Assembly: GCA_036513415.1 (NCBI GenBank)
Contig: DATBZA010000033.1
Coordinates: forward strand, 1-64,000
DNA from: 40CM-4-68-19 sp036513415
GTDB lineage: Bacteria > Myxococcota > Myxococcia > Myxococcales > 40CM-4-68-19
Direction of reading: 5' to 3'
DNA length: 64,000 bases
Shown in pieces: positions 50,789-59,614 of the stretch. Below the pieces are notes generated by a model, which was not told the DNA's origin, did not search any database, and was given only the letters and a program-made list of their open reading frames with translations. Each line of letters begins with the position of its first letter. Positions within the stretch are counted from its first letter, which is position 1. Made by a program: the position numbers and the translations under genes.

Positions 50789-51838
50789 GTGAATTCGACC
50801 GCCCAACCGACGACCAAGGCATCCCTCAAGGCGACCGCGATCTCCGCGATTGCCCGCCACGTCACGGGCGACAAGGTGAGGGCGCTGATCTCGCAGTACG
50901 GGATCTTCCTCATCTTCGGGCTGATGATCATCGTGGCCTCGTTCCTCTCGCCCGCGTTCCTCACCACCACCAACATCGTCAACGTCATCCGGCAGATGTC
51001 GATCATCGGCCTCATCGCGCTGGGGGTGACCGGCGTGATCGTGTCCGGAGGCATCGACCTCTCCTCCGGCTCCGTGGTCGGGGCCGCCTGCGTGGTCGCG
51101 GCCAGCCTGGCTCAGCTCCCGGACCGGGCCTTCTACCCGGCCCTCGCCGGCAGCCCCGTGCTGGTCGCGGTACTGGCGGGGTGCGGAGTCGGGGCGCTAG
51201 CCGGCCTGATCAACGGCGCGCTCGTGGCCAAGACGGGCATCCCGCCCTTCATCGCCACGCTGGGGATGTACACCGCCGCCCGCGGGGCGGCCATGCTCTA
51301 CACCACCGGCCGGCCGCTCTCGCACCTCTCCGATTCCTACAACGTCATCGGCCAGGGGGACTTCCTCAGCGTCCCGGTCCCCATCCTGATCCTGGTGGGG
51401 ATGGCAATCGTAACGCACGTCCTCTACTCCCGGACCAAGTTCGGGAAGTACATCTATGCCATCGGCGGCAACGAGCAGGCGGCTCGGGTCTCCGGCATCA
51501 ACGTAGGCCGGTACAAGATCCTCATCTACACCTACGCCGGCATGCTCTCCGGGCTGGCCGGCCTCGTCGTCTCCTCGCGAATCGGCTCGGGCCAGCCGGG
51601 CCTGGGGGTGGGGTACGAGCTCGACGGCATCGCCGCGGCCGTGATCGGCGGGACTTCGCTTTCCGCCGGCGGCATCGGCACCATCCCCGGCACCATCGTG
51701 GGCGCGCTGATCATCGGCGTGCTCAACAACACTCTCGACCTCGTCAACGTCTCGGCCTACTGGCAGCAGATCATCAAGGGCGGGATCATCGTCGGCGCCG
51801 TGGTCCTCGACCAGCGCAAGAACCGCGGCGATCGGTAG
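50789..51838 (+). CDS. Sugar ABC importer permease (RbsC type)
   Basis: The protein has 349 residues with about ten membrane helices of the BPD_transp_2 family. Marks: VTGVIVSGGIDLSSGSVVGA, the YAIGGNEQAARVSGI loop that docks to the ATPase, and ELDGIAAAVIGGTSLSAGGI. GTG start after GAAGGGAAG. The product forms the membrane channel for the inositol-type importer. Confidence 0.92.
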   Translation: MNSTAQPTTKASLKATAISAIARHVTGDKVRALISQYGIFLIFGLMIIVASFLSPAFLTTTNIVNVIRQMSIIGLIALGVTGVIVSGGIDLSSGSVVGAACVVAASLAQLPDRAFYPALAGSPVLVAVLAGCGVGALAGLINGALVAKTGIPPFIATLGMYTAARGAAMLYTTGRPLSHLSDSYNVIGQGDFLSVPVPILILVGMAIVTHVLYSRTKFGKYIYAIGGNEQAARVSGINVGRYKILIYTYAGMLSGLAGLVVSSRIGSGQPGLGVGYELDGIAAAVIGGTSLSAGGIGTIPGTIVGALIIGVLNNTLDLVNVSAYWQQIIKGGIIVGAVVLDQRKNRGDR

Positions 51839-51868
51839 CCCCGACGCATTCCGACGGAGGAGGACGAC

Positions 51869-52690
51869 GTGAACCCTCGTGAACGGCTGTCGCTGAACCG
51901 CATCGCCCACCCGCAGCTTCCCCTTCCCGAGTTCCTGAGGCTCACCGCCGACCTCGGGATGAAGATGGCCGAGGTCCGGAACGACTTCGCCGAGAAGGGC
52001 GTCCTGGACGGCCTCTCCGAGGCACAGCTGAAGAAGGCCCTGGCCGAGACCGGCGTCCGGATCGTCACCATCAACGCCCTTTATCCCTTCGAGCACGGCA
52101 AACACTTGCGGGCCAATCTGGAGAAGCTGAAGGGGCTCATCGCGGAGGCCAGGAAGGTGAGCTGCCCGCACATCGTCATGTGTCCCTTCAACGAGGTCGG
52201 CGACCCGCGCACCCCGGCCCAGCGCGACGCCGATCTGGTGGCCGCGCTGAACGCCTACGGCCCGCTTTTTGCTGATGCCGGTATGGTCGGCTTGATCGAG
52301 CCGCTCGGGTTCGAGCGCAGCTCCCTTCGCACCAAGCGAGCTGCCCTGGACGGCATCGCGAGGTGCGCCTACCCGAAAGCCTTCGCGCTCCTGCACGACA
52401 CCTTCCACCACTACCTGAGCGGGGAGACCGACCTCTTCCCGCGCGAGACGGCGATGGTCCACGTATCGGGCGTGGTGGCCGGCAAGGCGAAGCGGGCCAT
52501 CGAGGACGATGATCGGATCCTGGTGGACGCCTCCGACATCTTGGACAGCCGGGGTCAGGTGGCTGCGCTACTGAAGGGCGGTTGCCAGGCGCCGATCTCC
52601 TACGAGCCCTTCTCCCCCAGCATCCGCGCCCTGGCCGTGCCCGAGCTCAAGAAGGCCCTCCTGGAGAGCGTCAAGTACCTCGTCGGCTGA
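51869..52690 (+). CDS. TIM-barrel sugar isomerase/epimerase, IolH/IolI-like
   Basis: The protein has 273 residues, a xylose-isomerase-like TIM barrel. Metal-ligand candidates are Glu in VGLIEPLGFE, Asp and His in LLHDTFHHYL, His in MVHVSG and Glu in ISYEPFS. These positions match 2-keto-myo-inositol isomerase (IolI) and IolH. GTG start with GGAGGAGG. With the IolG-like gene next to it, it likely handles the 2-keto-inositol made there, but other cyclitols cannot be ruled out. Confidence 0.78.
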   Translation: MNPRERLSLNRIAHPQLPLPEFLRLTADLGMKMAEVRNDFAEKGVLDGLSEAQLKKALAETGVRIVTINALYPFEHGKHLRANLEKLKGLIAEARKVSCPHIVMCPFNEVGDPRTPAQRDADLVAALNAYGPLFADAGMVGLIEPLGFERSSLRTKRAALDGIARCAYPKAFALLHDTFHHYLSGETDLFPRETAMVHVSGVVAGKAKRAIEDDDRILVDASDILDSRGQVAALLKGGCQAPISYEPFSPSIRALAVPELKKALLESVKYLVG

Positions 52691-52726
52691 TCGAGGCCGA
52701 GCACCGAGCTGCGGCGGAGCGAAACC

Positions 52727-53740
52727 ATGGCCTACAAGGTCGGCGTGATCGGGACGGGCGCCATCGGCGTCGAGCACGCGCGCCGGATCAATCAGCGGAT
52801 CGGCGAGGCCAGCGTCGTGGCCGTGACCGACATCGACGGCAAGCGGGCCAAGGAGGTCGCGACTGGGATCGGGGCCCGGGCCCTTTCGACCGGCCGCGAC
52901 GTGATCGCGGCCCCGGACGTGGACGTGGTGGTGGTCACTTCGTGGGGGCCGACCCACGAGGAGTTCGTGCTGGCCTCCATCGCCGCCGGGAAGCCCGTGT
53001 TCTGCGAGAAGCCGCTGGCCACCACGGCCGCGGGCTGCCTGCGCATCGTCGAGGCCGAGCTGAAGCATGGCAAGCGCCTGGTCCAGGTTGGTTTCATGCG
53101 CCGCTATGACGCGGGATACCGGGCGCTGCGCGAGGTCGTCGCCGGGGGCAAGATCGGGGACCCGCTCATGGTGCACTGCGCCCACCGGAACCTGTCGGTG
53201 GGCGACAGCTACACCACCGACATGGCCATCACGGACACGGTCATCCACGAGATCGACGTCCTGCGCTGGCTGCTGGACGACGACTACGTCGCCGTCCAGG
53301 TGGTCTATCCGCGCAAGACGCGGAACGCCTCCAACCACCTCCGCGATCCCCAGCTGGTGATGATGGAGACGGCCAAGGGCATCCGCATCGACGTCGAGGT
53401 TTTCGTCAACTGCAAGTACGGCTACGACATCCAGTGCGAGGTGGTGGGCGAGACCGGCGTGGCCCGTCTACCCGAGCCTCCCGGCGTACCGTTGCGCAGC
53501 GAGGCGCGGCGCTCGGTGGGGATCCTGGTCGACTGGAAGCAGCGGTTCATCGAGGCCTACGACGTGGAGCTGCAGGCCTTCTTCGACGACCTGGGCCGCG
53601 GAGGCCCGACCGGCCCATCGTCCTGGGACGGCTACGCGGCGGCGGTCACGGCCGACGCCTGCGTCCAGGCGCAGCAGAGCGGCAAGGTGGTGCCGGTCTC
53701 GACCCGGCCGCGCCCTGCATTTTACGGCAGCCCCCGCTAG
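52727..53740 (+). CDS. iolG: Gfo/Idh/MocA-family inositol 2-dehydrogenase
   Basis: The protein has 337 residues. Rossmann motif GVIGTGAIGVEHARR near the start, EKPLA (the family's catalytic Lys), then MRRYDAGYRALRE and the active-site Asp/His in TDTVIHEIDVLRWLL. These match myo-inositol/D-chiro-inositol 2-dehydrogenases, which oxidise inositol to 2-keto-myo-inositol with NAD+. Last gene of the importer-isomerase-dehydrogenase operon. Later iol pathway genes (iolB, C, D, E) are not in the window. Confidence 0.85.
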   Translation: MAYKVGVIGTGAIGVEHARRINQRIGEASVVAVTDIDGKRAKEVATGIGARALSTGRDVIAAPDVDVVVVTSWGPTHEEFVLASIAAGKPVFCEKPLATTAAGCLRIVEAELKHGKRLVQVGFMRRYDAGYRALREVVAGGKIGDPLMVHCAHRNLSVGDSYTTDMAITDTVIHEIDVLRWLLDDDYVAVQVVYPRKTRNASNHLRDPQLVMMETAKGIRIDVEVFVNCKYGYDIQCEVVGETGVARLPEPPGVPLRSEARRSVGILVDWKQRFIEAYDVELQAFFDDLGRGGPTGPSSWDGYAAAVTADACVQAQQSGKVVPVSTRPRPAFYGSPR

Positions 53741-53781
53741 ACGGATACTGACCCGGGCGGCGAACGCTGAGGGCAAAGTTG

Positions 53782-54342
53782 TTACGGGACCGCCGGCGCG
53801 CTTCCGCGAAGCATGAAGAAGATGACCACGCCGGTCACTGAGACGTAGAGCCAGATCGGCAGCGTCACCCGGGCGATCGCGCGGTGCTTCACGAAGGCGC
53901 GCTTCCACGCAAAGTACAAGGACGTGAGAGCCATGGGGACGATGCCCACGGAAAGCACGATGTGGCTCGCGAGGATGAAGAGATAGATCGCGCGGATGGG
54001 TCCTCGGCCCTGGAACTTCGTGTCGCCGTGGACGAAGTGGTACGCGAGATACCCGATGAGGAAAAGCGACGACGACACGAACGCGGACACCTGGCAGTAT
54101 TTGTGAAGCTGGATCGATTTGCGCCGGATGGCCACCCAGCCCGTCATGAGCAGGCAGGCGGAGAGCGCATTCAAGCTCGCGTTGACGGCGGGCATGAAGC
54201 GCAAGTCGAGCCCGGTCCCAGCGGTTCCGCGGCGGATGACCAGGATGTAGAACAGGAAGGCTACGGCGCTCACCGAGACTACTGCGTTGAAGACGTAGAA
54301 GGTCCGGTCTGAGCGCGGCTGCGAGCTCGTGGTGGCTTCCAT
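53782..54342 (-). CDS. DUF420 integral membrane protein
   Basis: The protein has 186 residues and five membrane helices. The DUF420 marks are the first-loop PAVNASLNALSACLLMTGW, then KSIQLHKYCQVSAFVSSSLF, YLAYHFVHGDTKF, HIVLSVGIVPMALTSLYFA and KHRAIARVTLPIWLYVSVTG. The His residues in LHKYC, YHFVHG, SHIVL and KHR are the conserved set of the family, which is associated with haem-copper oxidase assembly (CtaM/YozB-like) but not proven. No cytochrome oxidase gene is adjacent. Confidence 0.88.
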   Translation of the reverse strand: MEATTSSQPRSDRTFYVFNAVVSVSAVAFLFYILVIRRGTAGTGLDLRFMPAVNASLNALSACLLMTGWVAIRRKSIQLHKYCQVSAFVSSSLFLIGYLAYHFVHGDTKFQGRGPIRAIYLFILASHIVLSVGIVPMALTSLYFAWKRAFVKHRAIARVTLPIWLYVSVTGVVIFFMLRGSAPAVP

Positions 54343-54426
54343 GCCCGGCTCTCATACCATGTCGGTCCTGGGAACGAGGGTCCCGTGTGAGCCAGGAAGT
54401 GGAGGAAAGGAACGACTGGGGTGCGC

Positions 54427-54978
54427 TCATGGCAGCAGCAGGAAGCCGCGATCGTCCCAATCGCGACCGATGCCCACGATGGCGCCCGAGTCGTCGATGT
54501 CGAGCGCGTAACGCAACTCCCACGCCGGGTCCGTCAGGTCGGTGATCGTGCCGTCCAACTCCTGGCGCACCGCCTGCACCGACGACCAGATCACGTAAGG
54601 CGACGACGTTTCTCCGAGGTAGCGGAAGCCCACCCCGACCCCGGCCGCGTTGTAGGTGAGAGTCCAGAGCAGCGGCGGGGGCGGCGGATAGGCGGAGGCG
54701 AGATGGCACCATTCGACGTTCGCGCACGGCCAGGTGTTGTCGAGCAGGTTGCCGGTCCGGTCCCAGATGCACGCCTGGGTAATGATGCCGTACCGCGGCG
54801 GGCGCACCACGATGGGCCGCGCCGTCCGGTAGGTGCAGTTCCCGAGGACGTTGCCGTCCGCGTCGAACCGTAGTGCCTGCGAAGACTTGCGCCCGTCGTA
54901 GCGCGGGTTGGGGGTGGGGCCGGGTCCAAGCTCGATGACGGTGCTGGCCAATAGGAATGCGACGAGCAGAGCGTTCAT
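54427..54978 (-). CDS. Secreted protein with a C-terminal HAF-like repeat
   Basis: The protein has 183 residues. GGAGG lies before the ATG at 54978. Short signal peptide (LLVAFLLASTVIELG), then a Cys-poor beta-rich domain with a PPPPP loop. The last residues, LRYALDIDDSGAIVGIGRDW and DRGFLLLP, match a HAF-type propeller repeat. One or two repeats alone would not form a propeller, so it may be a partial or very diverged one. Function unknown. Confidence 0.65.
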   Translation of the reverse strand: MNALLVAFLLASTVIELGPGPTPNPRYDGRKSSQALRFDADGNVLGNCTYRTARPIVVRPPRYGIITQACIWDRTGNLLDNTWPCANVEWCHLASAYPPPPPLLWTLTYNAAGVGVGFRYLGETSSPYVIWSSVQAVRQELDGTITDLTDPAWELRYALDIDDSGAIVGIGRDWDDRGFLLLP

Positions 54979-55163
54979 GGTCGTGCCTCCACGAGCTTCA
55001 AAATGCCGCTCGCAGAGGCGCTTGGCGACGTACAGGCTGGCCATCGCTAGAATGCACGTCTAGCTTGCCGGTCACCCCCAGCGCGGCTGGCGCGCTGGCC
55101 GGTCGAACGAGAGCTCCTGATCCGGACCATCCCAAGGCGGTCGTAACGCCATTGGACTCGGAT

Positions 55164-56009
55164 TCACCTACGCAGCCGCGGGTTCAGGACCTGCATCAGG
55201 TCGGCCATGTGCGGATGTTCGAAGAACCCGATGTGCGGGTTCGGCACTCGCAGGATCTCGAGTGGCTGCACCGCGGCCGCGCGCCACTCCTCCTCGGAGT
55301 GAGAGTAGCGGGGGCTTTCCTCGTCGGAGGCGATGAGAAGCATCGGGCCGGGAAAGTTCGAGCGAGGCCGGTATCGCACCGCGAGGCTTCCCACTTCCCA
55401 CCAGAAAGAACCATCCTGGTCTTCCAATTCCAGCCGGCGCGCGATGCCAGCGTTCAAGTGGCGCAGCAGCCTCCTTTCCAGCCAGCGACTCGGTCGTCCC
55501 AGCGTGCGGCGGACCACCATGCGGGCCCGATCCTCCCACGAGGCCCCTCGAAAGCGCTGCAGGTGAAAGCGCATCCACGCCCACCACGTCGCCTTGCGCC
55601 GCTTGCGGCGAGGAGCGAACCCATCGAACAGGAGGAGCATGCGGACGGGTCGTCCGCGCTCGATCAGCCGCAGGCCGACCTCGTATGCGACGACGCAGCC
55701 GATGGAGTACCCCGCGATGACACAAGGGACCGTCCCGAACCGGGCCTCGATCCGAGCGGGATATGGTGCCGCGAGCGTTTCCACCGATGGTACGGCCTCG
55801 AGGTCGAAGGGGAGCTTCACCGCGAACAGGGGTGCTTCGAACAGCGGTCCGATGGCGCGCAGCGTGTCGGCAAACGGCGCGAACCCATGGATGCCCGCGA
55901 ACAACACGATTGGCGGTCCCGTGCCGCTTGCGTTGAGCGGCACGATCTCTCCGGGCGGCAGATCGCGTTCGGGCGAGTAGCCAAAGGCGACGAAGCGTTG
56001 GGAAGGCAT
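55164..56009 (-). CDS. Stand-alone thioesterase-like alpha/beta hydrolase
   Basis: The protein has 281 residues. It matches the thioesterase domains of peptide and polyketide synthetases: IVLFAGIHGFAPFADTLRAI start, nucleophile elbow AGYSIGCVVAYEVGLRL and the acid in LLLFDGFAPRR. The His is in VPNPHIGFFEHPHM. The basic stretch after the acid (RRKRRKATWWAWMRF) is a typical lid. No synthetase or acyl carrier gene is adjacent, so it is either an orphan type II enzyme or works on other acyl-thioesters. Confidence 0.82.
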   Translation of the reverse strand: MPSQRFVAFGYSPERDLPPGEIVPLNASGTGPPIVLFAGIHGFAPFADTLRAIGPLFEAPLFAVKLPFDLEAVPSVETLAAPYPARIEARFGTVPCVIAGYSIGCVVAYEVGLRLIERGRPVRMLLLFDGFAPRRKRRKATWWAWMRFHLQRFRGASWEDRARMVVRRTLGRPSRWLERRLLRHLNAGIARRLELEDQDGSFWWEVGSLAVRYRPRSNFPGPMLLIASDEESPRYSHSEEEWRAAAVQPLEILRVPNPHIGFFEHPHMADLMQVLNPRLRR

Positions 56010-56391
56010 GGTGAGTCTGCCGCTCAGAGCGAAATGTGGTTCAGCTTGCTTTCACCTGCGGCCAAGTCTGCTCGATCCAGGCGAGGTTGAAATTGGTGTA
56101 CACCGCCGTCCCGGGATTCAGACGAAGAAATAGCCGTGCATGTTGGCGGCGCGGGACGATTGGGCGCCGGGCGCAATCGAGTGACAGCGCGGCCGATGTC
56201 ATCCAGACCGTTTCACGCAGGCCTGCGCTCGAACGCTGCCCCGTCTACTCCACGAGACTACCGCAAGGCTGGACGAGACGATCGCCGGAGACCCGGGTGC
56301 CTCCTCGAAGACCGGCTCGACCCGAAGGGGATGACCGCGTGCGCTGAAGCTGCCCTCGACACACCTTGGCGGTTGGAATCCGGAGATCACC
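56010..56391. other. Intergenic stretch with a short minus-strand frame
   Basis: About 380 bp between divergent genes. On the minus strand a frame ending at 56041 reads LRLNPGTAVYTNFN and then LAWIEQTWPQVKAS, which is protein-like; an ATG 53 codons upstream exists but has no ribosome site. It may be a remnant of a lost gene. Otherwise only promoter space is expected. Confidence 0.35.
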
Positions 56392-57300
56392 GTGCTCACG
56401 ACAACTCTCACTGCAACTAGAGGATCGTTCATTCTCGCCGCGATCGTCGTCGGCGCCGCGCTGCCCCCACCGACCGTTGCAGAACCGGTCGCGGTGGCGC
56501 ATGCGGAAGGACTGGCGCACGGATTCCTCGTGCTCCGCAGCCTGGAGGGGACACCCCTCGCCGTCGGCGACCTGATCCAGACTTCCAGCGGGAATCGCGT
56601 GACCACGCGGCTCGTCCTCCGCTTCAAGGACGGCTCGACGCGCGAGGAGACCACCGTCTACAAGGAGCGAAAACAGTTTCGCCTGATCAGAAATCACGTT
56701 GTGCAGAAAGGTCCAACGTTCAAGATGCCGATGGAATCGACCATCGACGCACTGAACGGCCACGTGAAGGTCCGCTACACCGACGAGGATGGCAAGGAGA
56801 AGCTGATCGAGGAACGCCTCGAGCTCCCTGGTGACCTTGCGAACGGTCTAACGCTAACCTTGCTCAAGAACATCTCCCCGAAGACGCCGAAGACGACGGT
56901 GTCGATGCTCGCGATCACGCCGAAGCCGCGCCTCGTGAACCTGGAGTTCACCCGCGCCGACGAGGAACCCTTCTCGACCGCGGGGTACGAGCGCAAGGCC
57001 ATGCATTACGTGGTGAAGGTACATGTTCCCGGCGCGGCCGGAGCCATCGCCTCGCTGTTCGGCAAGACTCCGCCCGACTCGCACGTCTGGATCGTGGGCG
57101 GCGAAGCGCCGGTCTTCGTGAAGGCGGAGTCGGCGCTCTCCGTGGGTGGCCCGATCTGGCGGATCGAGCCGGTCAGCCCCGTCTGGCCGTCCGGCTCAAC
57201 CCCGTCGGCGACGAGGGATTCCAAAGACTCCCAGCCGGCGAGGGCGCACGCGCCCTCGGCGCGCGCCGCGAAGAGGGAGCCGCGCTCGAGAAAGCAGTAG
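56392..57300 (+). CDS. Exported protein of unknown function
   Basis: The protein has 302 residues from a GTG with CGGAG nearby. A signal peptide (GSFILAAIVVGAALPPPTVA) is followed by one beta-rich domain with strong charge alternation (VVTTRLVLRFKDGSTREETT-like, TEDGKEKLIEERLELP-like). The last 50 residues are Ser/Arg/Pro-rich and probably disordered. It resembles DUF-type periplasmic proteins that bind lipids or polysaccharides, but I cannot name a family. Confidence 0.65.
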   Translation: MLTTTLTATRGSFILAAIVVGAALPPPTVAEPVAVAHAEGLAHGFLVLRSLEGTPLAVGDLIQTSSGNRVTTRLVLRFKDGSTREETTVYKERKQFRLIRNHVVQKGPTFKMPMESTIDALNGHVKVRYTDEDGKEKLIEERLELPGDLANGLTLTLLKNISPKTPKTTVSMLAITPKPRLVNLEFTRADEEPFSTAGYERKAMHYVVKVHVPGAAGAIASLFGKTPPDSHVWIVGGEAPVFVKAESALSVGGPIWRIEPVSPVWPSGSTPSATRDSKDSQPARAHAPSARAAKREPRSRKQ

Positions 57301-57326
57301 CGAACAAGGTTCAACGGCGGAAACCG

Positions 57327-58147
57327 TCAGTCAGGAGCGAGGCGTTGAATCGTCGAAGCCCGCTTGCGTAGCGACGTCACGGCAATGACGACGATCATTG
57401 CGGCCGCGATCACGAGCGAAGAGATGATCCGGCCGAGGCCCAGCCCACCCTCGGCAGACGACTTGGTGAGCGTGTCGCCGAGCGTCGCCCCGAGGGGTCG
57501 CGTTAGAACGTAGGCGGCCCAGAAGAGCACGGTGTCTGGGAGGCTCGTGAAGTAGTGGGCGAGGGCCACGAGCGCGATCAGGCCCGCGAACACCAGTGCT
57601 CCGCGCTCGAAGCCTAACTTGGTCGTCGTGGCGACGAAATCGCCCAGCGCGGTGCCGAGCGTGTTCGACACCAGGATAGTGACCCATAGAAGACTTCGTC
57701 CTTTCGCGCAGTGATTCGGTCGACCCTGATAGCGCCCGTCGCGTAGCGCCAGGCGGCCAGCAGCGCGATCACCAGACACAAGAGGATGATCGAGGACTTT
57801 ACGTAGCCGAGCCCGAGGGTGCGGTCGAAATAGTCGGAGGTCGTCGTACCGACCGTCGTCGTGGCCACCACGACCGCCCAGTAGAAGGCCGGGTGGTAAT
57901 GCCTGGACTTGACCTGGGCGAACAGGGTGCACAGAAACAACGCGAGAAAGATCAGGGTGCTCTCGGCGTACCCGAGCTTCAGAGTCATCGACAGCGCGTC
58001 ACCACCGGTCTCGCCGAGCGTTGTCGCGAGAATCTTGACGACCCAGAACGCAAACGTGACCCGCGGAACCTTGCTGAGAGGACCGGCTTCGTCGGCGGCC
58101 GGGTAAGCTCGGGAGCCTTCATCTCTGATCATCTTGGGCAGCACCAT
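57327..58147 (-). pseudogene. COG4705-like membrane protein interrupted by a one-base deletion
   Basis: The N-terminal half (from ATG 58147) has VPRVTFAFWVVKILATTLGE with TTLGETGGDALSM, then VGTTTSDYFDRTLGLGY, and ends at KDEVFYG. The second half, in another frame, has LVSNTLGTALGDFVATTTKL and RPLGATLGDTLTK. The four TxLGxxxGD repeats mark a COG4705-type membrane protein of eight helices. Adding one base near 57687 (TTC TAC TGG GTC) restores a continuous protein of about 270 residues. It is either a real frameshift or an assembly error. Confidence 0.75.
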
Positions 58148-58214
58148 GGCCGGGAAGGTTAGCAACGGGGCCCGATGCAGGCACCGCTTTCCTATGGCAC
58201 GCTCGTGCCCCTGA

Positions 58215-58571
58215 CTAGGTTCCGCCCGTCGAGCTCGTCCGTGCCGCAAAGGCGTCGAGCGTACGCGCCGAGTACACCAATGCCGCGCCTGCATTGACCG
58301 AGATGGCGACACCTAGCGCCTCGATCAGCTCTTCCTTCGTCGCGCCGTGGCGGACGGCCGCATCGACATGAGTGACGATGCAGCCGTCGCAGCGCGCCGT
58401 CACCGCCACGGCCAGCGAGATCAATTCGCGGACCTTCGGATCGAGCTTGCCGATCTTCGCTGCGCCGTCGGCAATCGTGCGGTAACCGCGCACGATATCG
58501 GGAGATGCCTGGCCGATCTGCTGGATCGTGGCGATCAACTGCTTCCGATACTCCTCCCAATCCATCATCAT
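58215..58571 (-). CDS. Carboxymuconolactone decarboxylase/AhpD-like protein
   Basis: The protein has 118 residues. Redox pair and proton relay: RCDGCIVTHVDAAVRHGAT (Cys-x2-Cys-x3-His), followed by EELIEALGVAISVNAGAALV. These are the marks of AhpD-type proteins, which use the Cys pair in peroxide or disulphide metabolism. GGAGG lies nine bases before the start. No other peroxidase gene is adjacent. Confidence 0.9.
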   Translation of the reverse strand: MMMDWEEYRKQLIATIQQIGQASPDIVRGYRTIADGAAKIGKLDPKVRELISLAVAVTARCDGCIVTHVDAAVRHGATKEELIEALGVAISVNAGAALVYSARTLDAFAARTSSTGGT

Positions 58572-58775
58572 GGCTGCCGTCCTCCAATTTCAAAGCCGGT
58601 ACGCGACGAACCCGCGCGTTCACCTTCGCCGGACCGCGAAGCAACTTCCGGACCACGTGCAGTCCTGCTCTGCGGCCTTGCTCGCCATACTCTGCTGGCG
58701 CCCACGAAGTGTGCCGTCCCTCGACACGTGTTGCTCGGCTTCCGGGCAACCAGTGAGACTGCAGCTCAGGCGGAA

Positions 58776-58824
58776 TGGTGCCCAGGGGCGGAATCGAACC
58801 ACCGACACGGGGATTTTCAGTCCC
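58776..58824 (-). repeat. 3' half of a tRNA-Phe gene, likely attachment-site remnant
   Basis: Reading the minus strand: anticodon arm GGGACTGAAAATCCC with anticodon GAA, variable loop GTGTC, T arm GGTGGTTCGATTCCGCC, then acceptor CCTGGGC, discriminator A and encoded CCA. All 49 bp match the 3' part of tRNA-Phe; the 5' acceptor strand and D arm are absent (upstream reads CTCAGAGGGTCCAAAA). A lone tRNA 3' half is the classic mark of site-specific integration (att core). The integrated DNA would lie to the right. Confidence 0.85.
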
Positions 58825-58977
58825 TTTTGGACCCTCTGAGAAGAGTCAGCTTCGCACTGGGGACGTCCGTCAAGGACCCTTCAAGACCCGTCAAGACAGG
58901 TACGCCGAAGCACGGTCATGCACGGTCCTCCGCCAACTCGACGGCAGCAGGCGATAAGCTTTTACGATGGAACCACG

Positions 58978-59469
58978 ATGGATGCCCCCAAGCAGGCCAA
59001 CGACTGGGAGGCAACGGCGGAGACGCTGGTCGCTCTGGGCGCTCCGCTGAGCGGCTGGAGACCGAACCGGCGCCTCGCTCCGGAGGCAGCTCTTGCCTTC
59101 GCGCTCCGTTTCGCGAGCACTGATGCTTCCCTCCTGCGCTCGCTTCCTGTCGTGCTGGCTCGGACGTGGCGAGAGCTCGACTGGAGCAAGCTGGAAAACA
59201 GCGCGCGGGCTCAGGACTCGCTGGCACTCCTCGGAATGCTGACGGAACTGACGGCATCGCTCGCCGGCCTCACGGAACTCGGCGAGAAGGCGCGACAGTG
59301 GTGGCACCCGCCGCGCGAGACGCGTCACCTCTTCCGCCCCAGAAACGACTTCGACAGGGAGCTCGCCGAGCATCGAACGCCGCCGGTGGCCAGGAGATGG
59401 GGGTTCCTCATGAACATGGGAGAGGATTCTTTCCGGGCCCTCTACGAACGGCATGCCGGCCAAGTTTGA
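58978..59469 (+). CDS. Hypothetical protein, first gene of a nucleotidyltransferase pair
   Basis: The protein has 163 residues, all-helical and charged (ELDWSKLENSARAQDSLALL, ELGEKARQWWHPPRETRH). The ATG at 58978 is the first in a good position; the frame opens slightly upstream. The last 17 bases overlap the start of a DUF6036-like nucleotidyltransferase fragment. Two-gene units of this type resemble HTH or helical partner plus nucleotidyltransferase modules seen in toxin-antitoxin-like islands. Function unknown. Confidence 0.55.
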   Translation: MDAPKQANDWEATAETLVALGAPLSGWRPNRRLAPEAALAFALRFASTDASLLRSLPVVLARTWRELDWSKLENSARAQDSLALLGMLTELTASLAGLTELGEKARQWWHPPRETRHLFRPRNDFDRELAEHRTPPVARRWGFLMNMGEDSFRALYERHAGQV

Positions 59470-59614
59470 AGCCTCGGCACTCTTCGAGTTCCTCGGACGC
59501 GTCGATCGCGAGCTGGCAGCTCGCTCCATCATCTTCCTGATCGGCGGAAGCGCGGTTTCGATCATTGACCCCGCGCACTCGACCAGCGTGATGCGCACCT
59601 TTGTGGAAGCTGCT
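59453..59614 (+). pseudogene. Truncated DUF6036-like nucleotidyltransferase
   Basis: The first ~50 residues are intact: ALFEFLGRVDRELAARSII, then FLIGGSAVSIIDPAHSTS, the GG-S-A motif of nucleotidyltransferases. The next expected element, an Asp-x-Asp metal site, is missing; sequence turns into unrelated coding and meets the end of the helicase gene head to head. A 3' deletion linked to insertion or rearrangement is likely. Confidence 0.55.

Noticed and set aside
58775..58957. Plus-strand frame starting MVPRGGIEPPTRGF
   Set aside because: It is an antisense translation of the tRNA-Phe fragment, a known kind of false protein, and has no ribosome site.
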